Assembly: GCA_030645955.1 (NCBI GenBank)
Contig: JAUSMR010000076.1
Coordinates: 62,001 to 126,000 of the forward strand
Origin: Gallionella sp.
GTDB lineage: Bacteria; Pseudomonadota; Gammaproteobacteria; Burkholderiales; Gallionellaceae
Length of the DNA stretch: 64,000 bases
Direction: 5' to 3'
Numbering within the stretch: position 1 is the stretch's first letter; every line of letters begins with the position of its first letter. Below are positions 48,202-57,127 of this stretch, in pieces. Made by a program: the position numbers and the translations under genes. The notes below the pieces were generated by a model. The model saw only the letters and a list, made by a program, of their open reading frames with translations. It did not search any database and was not told where the DNA came from.

Positions 48202-49296
48202 TCAGCTTTCCGGCTTGAACAAATTGGCCGATGAACTGCGCCAGTATTGCGGCGGGGCGGACACTTGCGCGCCCAGCTCGGCGGCGGCGTGCCACGGCCA
48301 GCGCGGATCGTAGAGCATGCCGCGCGCCAGCGCAACCAGGTCGGCACTGCCCTCATTCACGATGGCTTCGGCCTGTTTCGCTTCGGTGATCATGCCGACC
48401 GCGATCGTGGTCAAGCCGGTTTCCTGTTTGATACGCCGGGCGAACGGCACCTGAAATCCCGGCGCGGCGGCCATTTGCTGTTTGGGCGACAGGCCGCCGC
48501 TGGAGACGTGGATAAAGTCGCAGCCACTGACTTTCAGTTCCGCCGCCAACGCCACGGTCTGTTCCAGGTCCCATCCGCCCCCCACCCAATCGGTAGCGGA
48601 GACGCGTATGCCCATAGCCTTGTTTTCCGGCCAGACGGCGCGGATAGCCGAAAATATTTCCAGCGGGAAACGCATGCGGTTTTCCAGGCTGCCGCCATAC
48701 TCGTCGGCGCGCGCATTGGTCAGCGGCGAGAGAAACTGGTGCAACAAATAACCGTGCGCGGCATGCAGCTCGATTGCGTCGATTCCAAGCCGATTGGCGC
48801 GGCGCGCGGCCTGCACAAAGGCATCGCGTATCCGCTGCAAGCCCGCCTTATCCAGCGCCTGCGGCGCGGCATCGGTCTCATTGAACGGGATCGCGGAAGG
48901 CGCGACAGTGGTCCAGCCGCCAGCCTGCTCCGGCAATTGCCTGCCGCCCTGCCACGGCACCGCGCAGGAAGCCTTGCGTCCCGCATGGGCCAACTGGATC
49001 GCAATGGGCATCGATGAATATTGCCGGACTGCTTTCAGCACACGCGCGAAAGCGGCCTCGTTGGTATCGCTCCACAGACCGGGACAATTCGGCGTGATGC
49101 GCCCTTCCGGCACAACTCCGGTCGCTTCGATAATCAGCATCGCTGCACCGCTGTGCGACAAATTCCCCAGATGCATCACGTGCCAGTCGCCCACATTGCC
49201 ATCCTGCGCGGAATACTGGCACATCGGCGCGATCACGATGCGGTTCGCCAAAGCAAGCTGGCGCAAATGCAGAGGAGAAAAAAGCGTACTGGTCAT
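48202..49296 (-). CDS. NADH:flavin oxidoreductase (Old Yellow Enzyme, YqjM-like)
   Basis: 364 residues, FMN-binding TIM barrel. 'RIVIAPMCQYSA' holds the Cys that tunes FMN in the YqjM class, 'QLAHAGRKAS' and 'ELHAAHGYLLHQFLSP' carry the substrate-binding His pair, and 'LVALARGMLYDPRWP' ends the phosphate site. The class reduces activated alkenes (enones, nitro compounds) with NADPH. Single gene; physiological substrate unknown. Confidence 0.93.
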   Translation of the reverse strand: MTSTLFSPLHLRQLALANRIVIAPMCQYSAQDGNVGDWHVMHLGNLSHSGAAMLIIEATGVVPEGRITPNCPGLWSDTNEAAFARVLKAVRQYSSMPIAIQLAHAGRKASCAVPWQGGRQLPEQAGGWTTVAPSAIPFNETDAAPQALDKAGLQRIRDAFVQAARRANRLGIDAIELHAAHGYLLHQFLSPLTNARADEYGGSLENRMRFPLEIFSAIRAVWPENKAMGIRVSATDWVGGGWDLEQTVALAAELKVSGCDFIHVSSGGLSPKQQMAAAPGFQVPFARRIKQETGLTTIAVGMITEAKQAEAIVNEGSADLVALARGMLYDPRWPWHAAAELGAQVSAPPQYWRSSSANLFKPES

Positions 49297-49441
49297 GGAA
49301 GTTCAGGTTGGTTGAAAAGCTGGTGCATTTTAGCAGGTCGGTACAACTGGTGATCTGCCAGAAAGAGCAGGCTGAAAACAAATTACTCGCACCCGTCAGC
49401 CTTGTGCATCTGTGTTGAGCGAAAGCTTGCGGACTATCGAA

Positions 49442-50104
49442 TTACGAAGCTTCCATTAGCTGCACCACCGCACTTCCAGAACGCGAAGCCAAACCCATGA
49501 TAGGCAAATCCTCACGGGGCAAGTCCAAGGCCTCCAGAACTTTGAGGGCCGCGTAGGCATCGTTTGCCGCGTAGAGCATTTGCTGCGGGGTGAGTTGGGG
49601 CTGCGACCAATTGGAGGTGGTCACATGCCTGGCCTTGGCGAAGCGCTGATTCAAAACCAACCCCACCGCCGCGCGGACGCCCATCTCTTTGTGGTAGCCG
49701 TCCATGCGGAACACCGTATTGAGATCGACCACCGCGTTGAAATGCACGCCCAGTTTCGCGTGGATATGCCTGCCATCCGACTTAAGGCCGAAGCCCACTT
49801 TGATGAGCTGTTCCGATTGCAGCAACTCGATCAGGAACGGCAGCCCGTCCGACCGATGCGGTTGAAACAGGTATGCCTTGTCATGCAGCGCAAACTGCAC
49901 CACGTGCGGGCCTTCGCTGACATCGCCCGTGACAAACGTCGGCTTGGATTCAGTATCGAAACCAACGATGCCCGCCGCCTTGATCTCGGCAGTGGCGGAC
50001 GCGAACTCTTCGGTGGTAGTTGGCACATGGATGCGCTCCAGCGTGAGGCCGGCAAATGGCTCCATCAGAGCGATTTCAGGCTTGGTCGGGGCGAGTTTTT
50101 TCAT
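49442..50104 (-). CDS. 3'-5' exonuclease-domain protein (RNase D-like, DEDD)
   Basis: 220 residues from the ATG at 50104; the longer frame runs into a repeat. 'IVGFDTESKPTF' provides the D-E pair of Exo I, 'DLNTVF' fits Exo II and 'YAANDAYAALKV' fits Exo III with a Tyr (DEDDy-type). No HRDC domain, so it is shorter than RNase D and resembles stand-alone exonuclease-domain proteins. Substrate (RNA or DNA) unknown. Confidence 0.85.
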   Translation of the reverse strand: MKKLAPTKPEIALMEPFAGLTLERIHVPTTTEEFASATAEIKAAGIVGFDTESKPTFVTGDVSEGPHVVQFALHDKAYLFQPHRSDGLPFLIELLQSEQLIKVGFGLKSDGRHIHAKLGVHFNAVVDLNTVFRMDGYHKEMGVRAAVGLVLNQRFAKARHVTTSNWSQPQLTPQQMLYAANDAYAALKVLEALDLPREDLPIMGLASRSGSAVVQLMEAS

Positions 50105-50137
50105 ATAACTAGAGTACCAGATGTTTGAATTGAGTTC

Positions 50138-50244
50138 GTAGCCCGGATGCAGCGTAGCGCAATCCGGGGTTTCTGGCGCACCATTGGCATGTCTTTGTGC
50201 CATGTCGGGCACTCCCGGATTGCGCTACGCTGCATCCGGGCTAC
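50138..50244. repeat. GTAGCCCGGATGCAGCG palindromic repeat supplying the rlmN stop codon
   Basis: gtagcccggatgcagcgtag and its complement flank a ~45-bp loop region. One arm overlaps the rlmN 3' end: the TAG stop at 50241-50243 is part of the repeat. It belongs to a widely distributed REP-like family. Confidence 0.88.
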
Positions 50245-51482
50245 GCTGCTTTCACCGCCCGCACGCGCAACTGCCCGCACGCGCCCTCGATCTCCTGCCC
50301 TGCCGAATCTCGTATCCTGGCGAGGATGCCATGCCGATGCAGGGCGCCTACCATATACGCCGTTCGTTCGGCTGAGGGGCGGCGATAGTCGAGCCCGTCG
50401 ATTTCGTTGAAGGGGATGAAGTTCATGATGGCGTATTTCCCGGAGAGGAGTTGGGCGATCCTCTCCACCTCGGCGTCGCTGTCGTTGATGCCCTCCATCA
50501 ACGTCCATTGATATTGAACCGGATAGGAGGTGGCGCGCGCATACACTTCGGCGCGTTCCACCAACTCTTCGACCGCGATCTGCGGTGCATGAGGCAGCAA
50601 TCTGGCGCGCAGTGTCGCATCGGTGGTGTGCAGTGAAAGGGCGAGCGCCGGTTTGACCGTTTGGAAAAACCGGGATTGCCCATTAGCCGGAATTAACCCA
50701 TCCCCACCCCATCCCTCCCCTTGAAAGGGAGGGTGAGAGGCGGGCAGGCTGTGACGTTCTCCCCCTTTCAAGGGGGGAGTTAGAGGGGGGATGGGGGAGT
50801 GAGGTTGAGTCAGCCCCTCCATAAGACGCTCAAACACGCGCAAGTCGCCCACCGTGGACAACACCAGATTCTTGTGTCCGATGTTGCCCTGTGTGCCAAG
50901 CAGCTGAATCGCTTCGAGCACGTTGTCGAGGTTGTGTGCCGGTTCGCCCATGCCCATGAATACCACCTTGCACACCGCGCGGCGACGGCGCGCGAGCACC
51001 ACCTGGGCGACGATCTCGGCGCTGCCGAGCTGGCGTTGCAGACCGTCGCGGCCACTCATACAGAACACACACCCCACGGCACAACCCACCTGCGTCGATA
51101 CGCACAGGCCGCCACGCGGCAGCAGCACGCTCTCCACCATCTGGCCATCGGCCAGTTCGACCAACAGCCGTGCGACGCCCTCGTTATTGGATGATGCGCG
51201 CAGCGCTACGTTTGCTCCCTCGGCGGTATTCAAGCCATGACCGTTAGCGGGATATTCACTGCGCAGCTGCGCCAGTCCATTCAACTCCGCCTCGATGGCG
51301 GGCAACTCATTGCGCAGTGCAAGCGGAAAGAAACCTTCTGCGGCGCTGTGAGCTCTATCGTACGAGCAGACCTGACTCCAGCCGCGCAGCAGACGATCTT
51401 CGTGGCACGGCTTGGCACCGAGATCACGCAGGCGTTGGCGGAGTTGTGCGATACTCATCGGGGAGTGAGAAGCGGGAATCAA
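50241..51482 (-). CDS. rlmN: RlmN/Cfr-type 23S rRNA (adenine2503-C2)-methyltransferase
   Basis: 413 residues (or 405 from the ATG at 51458). The radical-SAM cluster CxxxCxxC is 'GCAVGCVFCMSGRDG' (about 132-146), 'GMGEPAHNLDNV' follows, and the second catalytic Cys is in 'GACGQL' near the C-terminus. It methylates A2503 of 23S rRNA and some tRNAs. About 44 residues at ~222-266 (from 'HSPIPPLTPPLKGGERHS' on) are encoded by repeats at ~50690-50815 and lack family similarity. Its 5' end is duplicated at 54001-54375. Confidence 0.9.
   Translation of the reverse strand: MIPASHSPMSIAQLRQRLRDLGAKPCHEDRLLRGWSQVCSYDRAHSAAEGFFPLALRNELPAIEAELNGLAQLRSEYPANGHGLNTAEGANVALRASSNNEGVARLLVELADGQMVESVLLPRGGLCVSTQVGCAVGCVFCMSGRDGLQRQLGSAEIVAQVVLARRRRAVCKVVFMGMGEPAHNLDNVLEAIQLLGTQGNIGHKNLVLSTVGDLRVFERLMEGLTQPHSPIPPLTPPLKGGERHSLPASHPPFQGEGWGGDGLIPANGQSRFFQTVKPALALSLHTTDATLRARLLPHAPQIAVEELVERAEVYARATSYPVQYQWTLMEGINDSDAEVERIAQLLSGKYAIMNFIPFNEIDGLDYRRPSAERTAYMVGALHRHGILARIRDSAGQEIEGACGQLRVRAVKAA
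50690..50815. repeat. Repeat cluster inside rlmN
   Basis: ccccaccccatccctccccttgaaagggaggg and ccccctttcaaggggggagttagaggggggatggggg are head-to-head members of the 'LTPPLKGG' repeat family. They remain open in the rlmN frame. Confidence 0.85.
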
Positions 51483-51624
51483 AGTGGGTTTGAAAATAAT
51501 TGTGGGAAGCTGTTCGGATTTTAACCCAAGCTTCGACCCGGTATGCGGCGCGTCCGAGGAGAGGATAGGATGTTTGAATTGGGGAGGGCCGGCTGCAATG
51601 AAACCGTGGTCTGTCCCAATTATG
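51247..51624. repeat. Direct duplication, copy 1 (rlmN 5' end and upstream)
   Basis: Matches 54001-54375 at roughly 90% over about 375 bp, same orientation, spanning the first ~80 rlmN codons and ~140 bp of upstream sequence. Homology starts abruptly at gcgggatattc. Confidence 0.9.
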
Positions 51625-51632
51625 TCCCAATT

Positions 51633-51806
51633 ATGTCCTCCGAGGCTTATGGCATGGCCAAAGTGGCGGAAGAAGCCAGCATCCAGCGCGAAAGCCTGTA
51701 CCGCGCCCTCTCCCCAAGCGGCAACCCGACACTGAAAACTTTAATGGCCGTCATGAAAGCGGTCGGGCTGCGCATCTCCGCCGTTCCGGACAAGGCGCAT
51801 GCCTGA
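51633..51806 (+). pseudogene. HigA-like addiction-module antitoxin, N-terminally truncated
   Basis: About 57 residues. 'YGMAKVAEEASIQRESLYRALSPSGNP' matches the helix-turn-helix C-terminal half of the putative addiction-module antidote family; the first ~40 residues are replaced by unrelated sequence from the duplicated rlmN leader. No toxin gene is next to it. The truncation point coincides with the edge of the direct repeat, so the break and the duplication share one event. Confidence 0.7.
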
Positions 51807-51955
51807 CTTGAAAACTATTGCGATGCTGACCCCATTAGCTTTTGGTGTAGCCATTGAACGTTTGCGTTATGATCATCCTGCGTTGCAACTTTGAGGGGAG
51901 ACCTCAGAGCCTAGCTCTTTTAATTTGTATTTAATTGCTTTAATTGGAATTAAGT

Positions 51956-53848
51956 ATGGTGTTCCCAGATTTCCCAGACAAGTTGCGATCCTCCATTGAC
52001 GAGATGACAAAGTATGTCAGCAATGTTTACATCACATACTTGCTTGCAGGAATCTATATTGCGGTCGCAATTGCTTCAACGACAGACAAGCAGCTTCTTC
52101 TAGAAGGCAACTTACCGTTGCCGCTTTTGAGTGTTGAGTTGCCCATTCAGAGCTTCTACATTGTTGTCCCGTTTGCCTATCTGCTGTTTCATCTTTACCT
52201 GCTTGTCTACGTTTATTTTCTTTCAGTGAAGCTTGCCAATTTCGAAGAACTCTTAGGACGTTTCCCGAATTTCACACAGAGACAAAGGCAGCGAAACTTG
52301 CTTCTGCCATTAGCTGTTAGCCCACTTTCGGTCAAGGCGACTACGTCACCAGTGATCCGGATGGTGCTGCGCTTAATCATGTGGGCGACAGTTCTTGCAA
52401 TGCCTCTAATTCTGCTGGGATTCGCGCAGTTGCGGTTCTTGCCCTACCACAGCGTCGGAATCACCTCTTGGCATAGGATGGTGTTCGCACTGGACGTAGC
52501 GATTGTTTGCATCTTGTGGACTCTTATTCTCGGATGTCAGCCGAAACGTAATGAATTTGTGCCCTCTCGACGAGAGCGAATATTGGCTCACCTCGCCAAG
52601 GGAACGGGATATTCGATTCTCGCGGCCTCACTAGCATTCTCGCTCGTCATTGTTACCGTCCCCGAAGAGCCTTTGGACCGCATAACGCAGTATTTTGATC
52701 CGATAAAGCAGCAACTGCATCGAAACTTAGTAGTGACGAATACGGATATCGTAACGGAGGCGCCTTCACCTCAACTGGTGGTGCTCTACATCCAGCAAGG
52801 CAAAACTCTTAATGATGCATGGCGCGAGCATGCTAAAGGGGTCGTGCTCAAGGAGCGCGACTTGCGGGGCGGCAATTTCCGCGACTCCACTTTCTACAAT
52901 GCCGAGCTTCAAGGAGCAAGACTGGACTCTGCCAATCTTGAGTCTACCAATTTCCAGGGTGCAGACCTGGGACCGGCAATGAGGGGTAAGGTGACGGTTC
53001 CTACTAGTCTTCGTGAAGCGAAATTGTTTGACGCCGATTTGCGAGGAGCTATCCTACGGCTTGCCGACCTGCGGGGCGCAGACGTTAGTGGAGCGAGGAT
53101 GCAAGGAACCAATCTATCTCAAGCGAATCTTCAAGGGGTTACCCAGAACAGCGGGAAAGCGCTCGGCCCAGCATTAGCTGTTGTGGATCTTCGTGGTAGC
53201 TCGCTCTTCGATGCAAAGCTTCAGGCTGCAGATCTCACGGGTGCCAATATCCAGGGTGCCGACATGAGCGGGGCTCACCTTCAAGCGGCCAATCTATCCG
53301 AAGCCAACCTGAAGGGTGTTCTGCTCGGTAGCGCCAATCTCCAAGGTGCAGATCTTAGAGGGGCGAATCTCGATCTTGCTTACCTCGACAAGGTCCAGCT
53401 TGGGGCACTTACGCTGAGCGATGCAACAATGATTAGGGAGGAGTTCGCCGGATCCGACATTGATCGCGGAATGCGACTTTCGCTACCACCACAAGGATCG
53501 CCGACGCGGTTCGACGCGCCATCGGCGCTGCAGATTGAAAATGCATCTTTTGACGTCAACTTTGCCATGTTCACAGGCATTGCCCACGCAGCGGATGCAG
53601 ATATGTACACAGACCAATTAACGGTCTTCGTCGTCGAACTCGCCTGCACGGAGCTTTCCATTGTAAAAGCCATTGCCTTCAGGAGCGGCTTTTGGACGAT
53701 GCGCAAAAAACACTTCGGCCCGTACCTTGCCCGCGCATTGCTCAAGGCAGAGGAAAAGGGCAGATGCACGATCCTGAGGGACATTAGAGCAGACTACCGC
53801 GAGGTACTTAGTAGGTCAGCTAAAGCGCAAATCCCGCCGGGTCGATAA
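51956..53848 (+). CDS. Membrane protein with C-terminal pentapeptide repeats
   Basis: About 630 residues from the ATG at 51956 (TTG at 51944 possible). The N-terminal half has about five TM helices (for example 'VIRMVLRLIMWATVLAMPL'). Residues ~300-500 are pentapeptide repeats A(D/N)LxG ('LRGADVSGARMQGTNLSQANLQG'), a right-handed beta-helix. A ~110-residue C-terminal segment follows. The TM-pentapeptide layout resembles membrane-bound pentapeptide proteins sometimes found with defence genes. Codon use is more AT-rich than the dcw genes. Lies wholly inside the insert bounded by the rlmN repeats. Function unknown. Confidence 0.8.
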   Translation: MVFPDFPDKLRSSIDEMTKYVSNVYITYLLAGIYIAVAIASTTDKQLLLEGNLPLPLLSVELPIQSFYIVVPFAYLLFHLYLLVYVYFLSVKLANFEELLGRFPNFTQRQRQRNLLLPLAVSPLSVKATTSPVIRMVLRLIMWATVLAMPLILLGFAQLRFLPYHSVGITSWHRMVFALDVAIVCILWTLILGCQPKRNEFVPSRRERILAHLAKGTGYSILAASLAFSLVIVTVPEEPLDRITQYFDPIKQQLHRNLVVTNTDIVTEAPSPQLVVLYIQQGKTLNDAWREHAKGVVLKERDLRGGNFRDSTFYNAELQGARLDSANLESTNFQGADLGPAMRGKVTVPTSLREAKLFDADLRGAILRLADLRGADVSGARMQGTNLSQANLQGVTQNSGKALGPALAVVDLRGSSLFDAKLQAADLTGANIQGADMSGAHLQAANLSEANLKGVLLGSANLQGADLRGANLDLAYLDKVQLGALTLSDATMIREEFAGSDIDRGMRLSLPPQGSPTRFDAPSALQIENASFDVNFAMFTGIAHAADADMYTDQLTVFVVELACTELSIVKAIAFRSGFWTMRKKHFGPYLARALLKAEEKGRCTILRDIRADYREVLSRSAKAQIPPGR

Positions 53849-53997
53849 TTCCAAGTTACATACATTGCCAATTATAAGGGGGGCAAGCTCTGAAGCTTTC
53901 CCCTCAAAATCCCGTTGCATTTCAATAAACTAGAGGGGTTAAAGGGGTAGTTAAATAGGAATTAAACGGGGCAGGTTGAGCTAACCCCTTTGACCCA

Positions 53998-54236
53998 CCG
54001 GCGGGATATTCACTGCGCAGCTGCGCCAGTCCATTCAACTCCGCTTCAATGGCGGGCAACTCATTGCGCAGTGCAAGCGGAAAGAAAGTCTCTGCGGGAC
54101 TGTGCTTCCTGTCGTACGAGCAGACCTGACTCCAGCCGCGCAGCAGACGATCTTCGTGGCACGGCTTGGCACCGAGATCACGCAGGCGTTGGCGGAGATG
54201 GGCGATACGCATCGGGGAGTGAGAAGCGGGAATCAA
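53998..54236 (-). pseudogene. Second copy of the rlmN 5' end
   Basis: Residues 1-79 of RlmN (MIPASHSPMRIAHLRQRLRD..., to LAQLRSEYPA) with a few substitutions; the frame then runs into unrelated sequence and ends at 53922. The radical-SAM domain is absent, so it cannot be active. Start codon and upstream region are conserved, so it may still be transcribed toward the pentapeptide gene. Confidence 0.88.
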
Positions 54237-54375
54237 AGTGGGTTTGAAAATAATTGCGGAGAAGCTGTTCGGATTTTAACCCATGCCAGCCCGGTGTATG
54301 GCGCAGTTTCCAGGGGAAAATGTTTTAATTGGGCAGAGCAGGGTCGCAATGAAACCGTGGTCTATCCCCAATTAT
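54001..54375. repeat. Direct duplication, copy 2
   Basis: Counterpart of 51247-51624. Divergence is spread along the copy, so it is not a very recent event, or the copies come from different strains. It lies 5' to the divergently transcribed protease gene. Confidence 0.9.
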
Positions 54376-54525
54376 TCACTGCTTTCGGTTACCATAACTT
54401 ATTGGATTTCAGATTGATTTTCCATATCGGATAAAATATCGAACTTGGCGCCTTTTATCCTGTCCGATTTCGGACGTTTGAAAATCAAATGTGCTCTGCC
54501 CCATACCTTCCTTCCGGATATACAA

Positions 54526-56655
54526 ATGAAAGATAAGTTACTTTGGATATTACTGGCGTTTACTTTGGCCGCGCTCAATACAACGCAGGCTGCCGCGCAG
54601 CTTATGCCGCTGGAACAACAGCCTCACGCAGCCCTTCTGTCCGCAAAAATGATAAGCCGGCATCATTACAGACAAATAACGCTTGACGATAGTTTGTCGT
54701 CGCAAATATTCGACAACTATCTGAAGATGCTGGATAGCGAAAGGGTATTTCTCTTACAGGCTGACATTGATCATTTCGCCGATGCGCGCACCAGGCTTGA
54801 TGATGCAATGCTCGACGAGGACTTGAGCATCCCTTTCGCCATATTTAATCTCTATCAGCAGCGAATGACTGAACGCTTTAGCTATGCTCGCTCCCTGCTA
54901 ACCAATGGTTTTGATTTCAGGAAAAAGGAAAGCTATCAATTCACCCGCAAGAATGCGCCATGGCCACAATCTGAAGACGAGTTGAATGACTTGTGGCGCA
55001 AGCGTGTTAAAAACGACTGGCTGCATCTCAAACTGGCCGGCAAGGATAATCAAAGCATCGTCGAAACACTGGGGAAACGCTATGACAATTCCCTGAACAG
55101 CCTGTCCAAGATCAAAAGTGAAGACGCATTTCAAACTTTTATGAACGCCTATGCGACGGCCATAGACCCGCATACCAATTATTTTGGGGTGCGTGCTTCT
55201 GAAGAGTTCGAGATTTCGATGAGACTATCCCTGGTTGGCATCGGCGCCGTGCTTAATAGCAGGGATGAATACACCACGATCCGGGAACTGCTGGCAGGCG
55301 GCCCGGCGGCCCTGTCAGGCAAGTTGAAAGCCGGTGACCGCATCGTGGGTGTCGGGCAAGGCGAAGATGGTCCAATGACCGAAATTGTGGGCTGGCGCAT
55401 TGACGACGCGGTGGCCTTGATACGCGGCGCAGAAGATTCTGTGGTGCGTCTTGATGTGCTGCCCGCACAAGCGGGCGCTGACGGAAAACACCACCTCATT
55501 TCACTGGTTCGCAAAAAGATCAGCCTGGATAAACAGGCCGCCAAAAAATCAATTATCGAGATTAAAGACGGGGCGGTAACGCGCCACATCGGCGTGATCA
55601 CCCTGCCCGGCTTCTATCAGGATTTTGCTGCCCGCCTGAAAGGCGACAAGGATTTCAAGAGTGCGACCCGGGATGTATCGATCCTGCTGGATGAACTGAA
55701 AAAAGACAAGGTGGATGGCGTGCTGGTGGACCTGCGCAACAATGGCGGCGGTTCATTGAACGAAGCCGTCGAACTGACCGGCCTGTTCATAGACAAAGGC
55801 CCCGTGGTGCAGCAACGCGACTCCCGGGGTAATGTGTCCGTTGAAAACGATACTAATGCCGGTCTTGCCTGGAATGGTCCGCTGGGAGTGCTCATCAATC
55901 GCGGCTCGGCATCTGCCTCGGAAATTTTCGCGGCGGCGATACAGGATTACGGGCGAGGGGTTGTAATCGGTGAACCCAGCTTTGGAAAAGGCACAGTACA
56001 GACCGTGGCAGATCTTGATAAAATCGCGAGTAATGACAAGCCGCAATTCGGTGAACTCAAAATGACCATCGCCCAATTTTTCCGTATCAATGGCGGCACC
56101 ACCCAGTTGCGCGGCGTGATTCCGGATATCAACCTTCCGACGATAACTGACCTGGGGGAATTTGGTGAATCCAGCTTCGACAATGCCTTGCCATGGACAC
56201 AGATAAGGGCGGCGAACTATACGCGAGCAGGTAATTTGACAGGTATCGTGCCCGTGTTGAGAGCGAGCCACGACAAGCGCATAAGCCGCGACCAAGACTT
56301 CAAATATTTCCGGGAAGATATTGCCGAGTTCAACAGACTGCGCCGGGAAAACCAGATCTCGCTCAATGAAGCCGACCGCCGCAAAGAGCGCGAAACGCTC
56401 GAAGCACGCGAAAAGGCCCGCGAGAAAAGCAGAGGCAACAATGAATCTGTCAAGGCATCTGCCGAGTCCAGAAGCCATACACTTCACGACGACGGCATGT
56501 TATCCAGCGAGCGTAACCTCAGTGCTGACCTGGCTATCGAGAATGCGAATATAAACGCCAAGGATATATATCTGAACGAAGCCGCTCATGTACTCAGCGA
56601 TGAGGTTGGGCTACTGACAACCAATTCCAGGCTCGCGGACAGCCGCTCGCCATAG
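54526..56655 (+). CDS. prc: Tail-specific C-terminal processing protease (Tsp/Prc, S41)
   Basis: About 709 residues from the ATG at 54526, where a signal peptide starts (MKDKLLWILLAFTLAALNTT); the upstream frame is not family-like. An N-terminal helical domain, a PDZ domain (about 225-320, 'GIGAVLNSRDEYTTIREL'), then the S41 catalytic domain with Ser in 'NRGSASASEIF' (about 459) and Lys in 'SFGKGTVQT' (about 485). It degrades or trims periplasmic proteins from the C-terminus, including wall hydrolases. A T-tailed terminator lies ~120 bp downstream. Confidence 0.95.
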   Translation: MKDKLLWILLAFTLAALNTTQAAAQLMPLEQQPHAALLSAKMISRHHYRQITLDDSLSSQIFDNYLKMLDSERVFLLQADIDHFADARTRLDDAMLDEDLSIPFAIFNLYQQRMTERFSYARSLLTNGFDFRKKESYQFTRKNAPWPQSEDELNDLWRKRVKNDWLHLKLAGKDNQSIVETLGKRYDNSLNSLSKIKSEDAFQTFMNAYATAIDPHTNYFGVRASEEFEISMRLSLVGIGAVLNSRDEYTTIRELLAGGPAALSGKLKAGDRIVGVGQGEDGPMTEIVGWRIDDAVALIRGAEDSVVRLDVLPAQAGADGKHHLISLVRKKISLDKQAAKKSIIEIKDGAVTRHIGVITLPGFYQDFAARLKGDKDFKSATRDVSILLDELKKDKVDGVLVDLRNNGGGSLNEAVELTGLFIDKGPVVQQRDSRGNVSVENDTNAGLAWNGPLGVLINRGSASASEIFAAAIQDYGRGVVIGEPSFGKGTVQTVADLDKIASNDKPQFGELKMTIAQFFRINGGTTQLRGVIPDINLPTITDLGEFGESSFDNALPWTQIRAANYTRAGNLTGIVPVLRASHDKRISRDQDFKYFREDIAEFNRLRRENQISLNEADRRKERETLEAREKAREKSRGNNESVKASAESRSHTLHDDGMLSSERNLSADLAIENANINAKDIYLNEAAHVLSDEVGLLTTNSRLADSRSP

Positions 56656-56773
56656 CTGGACGTTCGCTTACGCAAATTCGATGGTAGACCCCAATAGCTC
56701 CTCAAGGCGGCTTGAGACCTGAGCAAGTTCTTACTCGGTCAATACAGAGGAGAAGTGATTGTTGCAAAGAGAA

Positions 56774-56798
56774 AGCCCGGCGATGCCGGGCTTTTTTT
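56774..56798 (+). terminator. Rho-independent terminator after prc
   Basis: agcccggcgatgccgggct hairpin followed by seven T residues, about 120 bp after the prc stop. Confidence 0.9.
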
Positions 56799-56864
56799 AC
56801 AAAAAAGTATTCGATGCTGAGCTGACCCGTTAATTCCCCAAGCTGATTCAAGGAGGATGCGTGA

Positions 56865-57119
56865 TTATGCTGCCTGCATGGCTGGAACGGATCGGCTTTC
56901 CAAATAAAGCGTGTCGTAGCTTAGGTCGATCTCACCGGGCCACTCGACCGAACCGGCGACGACGCGCGCGCCCAAAAATGTGCCGCGTTCACGCAAGCGC
57001 TTAAACACGCCTTTATCCAGATACGGTTTGGCATCGAAGATACGCTGCTCGCCGTTGGCGAAGGTGAGCAGCAACTCATAATTTTCCAGTGGCTGGACGG
57101 TAGTAATGTAAGGGTTCAT
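56865..57119 (-). CDS. DUF2442 family protein
   Basis: 84 residues. 'NPYITTVQPLENYELLLTFANGEQRIFDAKPYL' matches DUF2442, small proteins commonly encoded beside DUF4160 genes; the pair is often suggested to be toxin-antitoxin-like, without firm proof. It starts 8 bp after the DUF4160 stop. A start near 57119 is supported by TAGGAAATAAC upstream. Confidence 0.85.
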   Translation of the reverse strand: MNPYITTVQPLENYELLLTFANGEQRIFDAKPYLDKGVFKRLRERGTFLGARVVAGSVEWPGEIDLSYDTLYLESRSVPAMQAA

Positions 57120-57127
57120 GTTATTTC

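Noticed and set aside
50105..50212. Upstream extension of the exonuclease frame
   Set aside because: These codons come from the REP-like palindrome; the ATG at 50104 fits the family start better.
53849..53920. Possible terminator after the pentapeptide gene
   Set aside because: ggggcaagctctgaagctttcccc pairs imperfectly and has no T-run.
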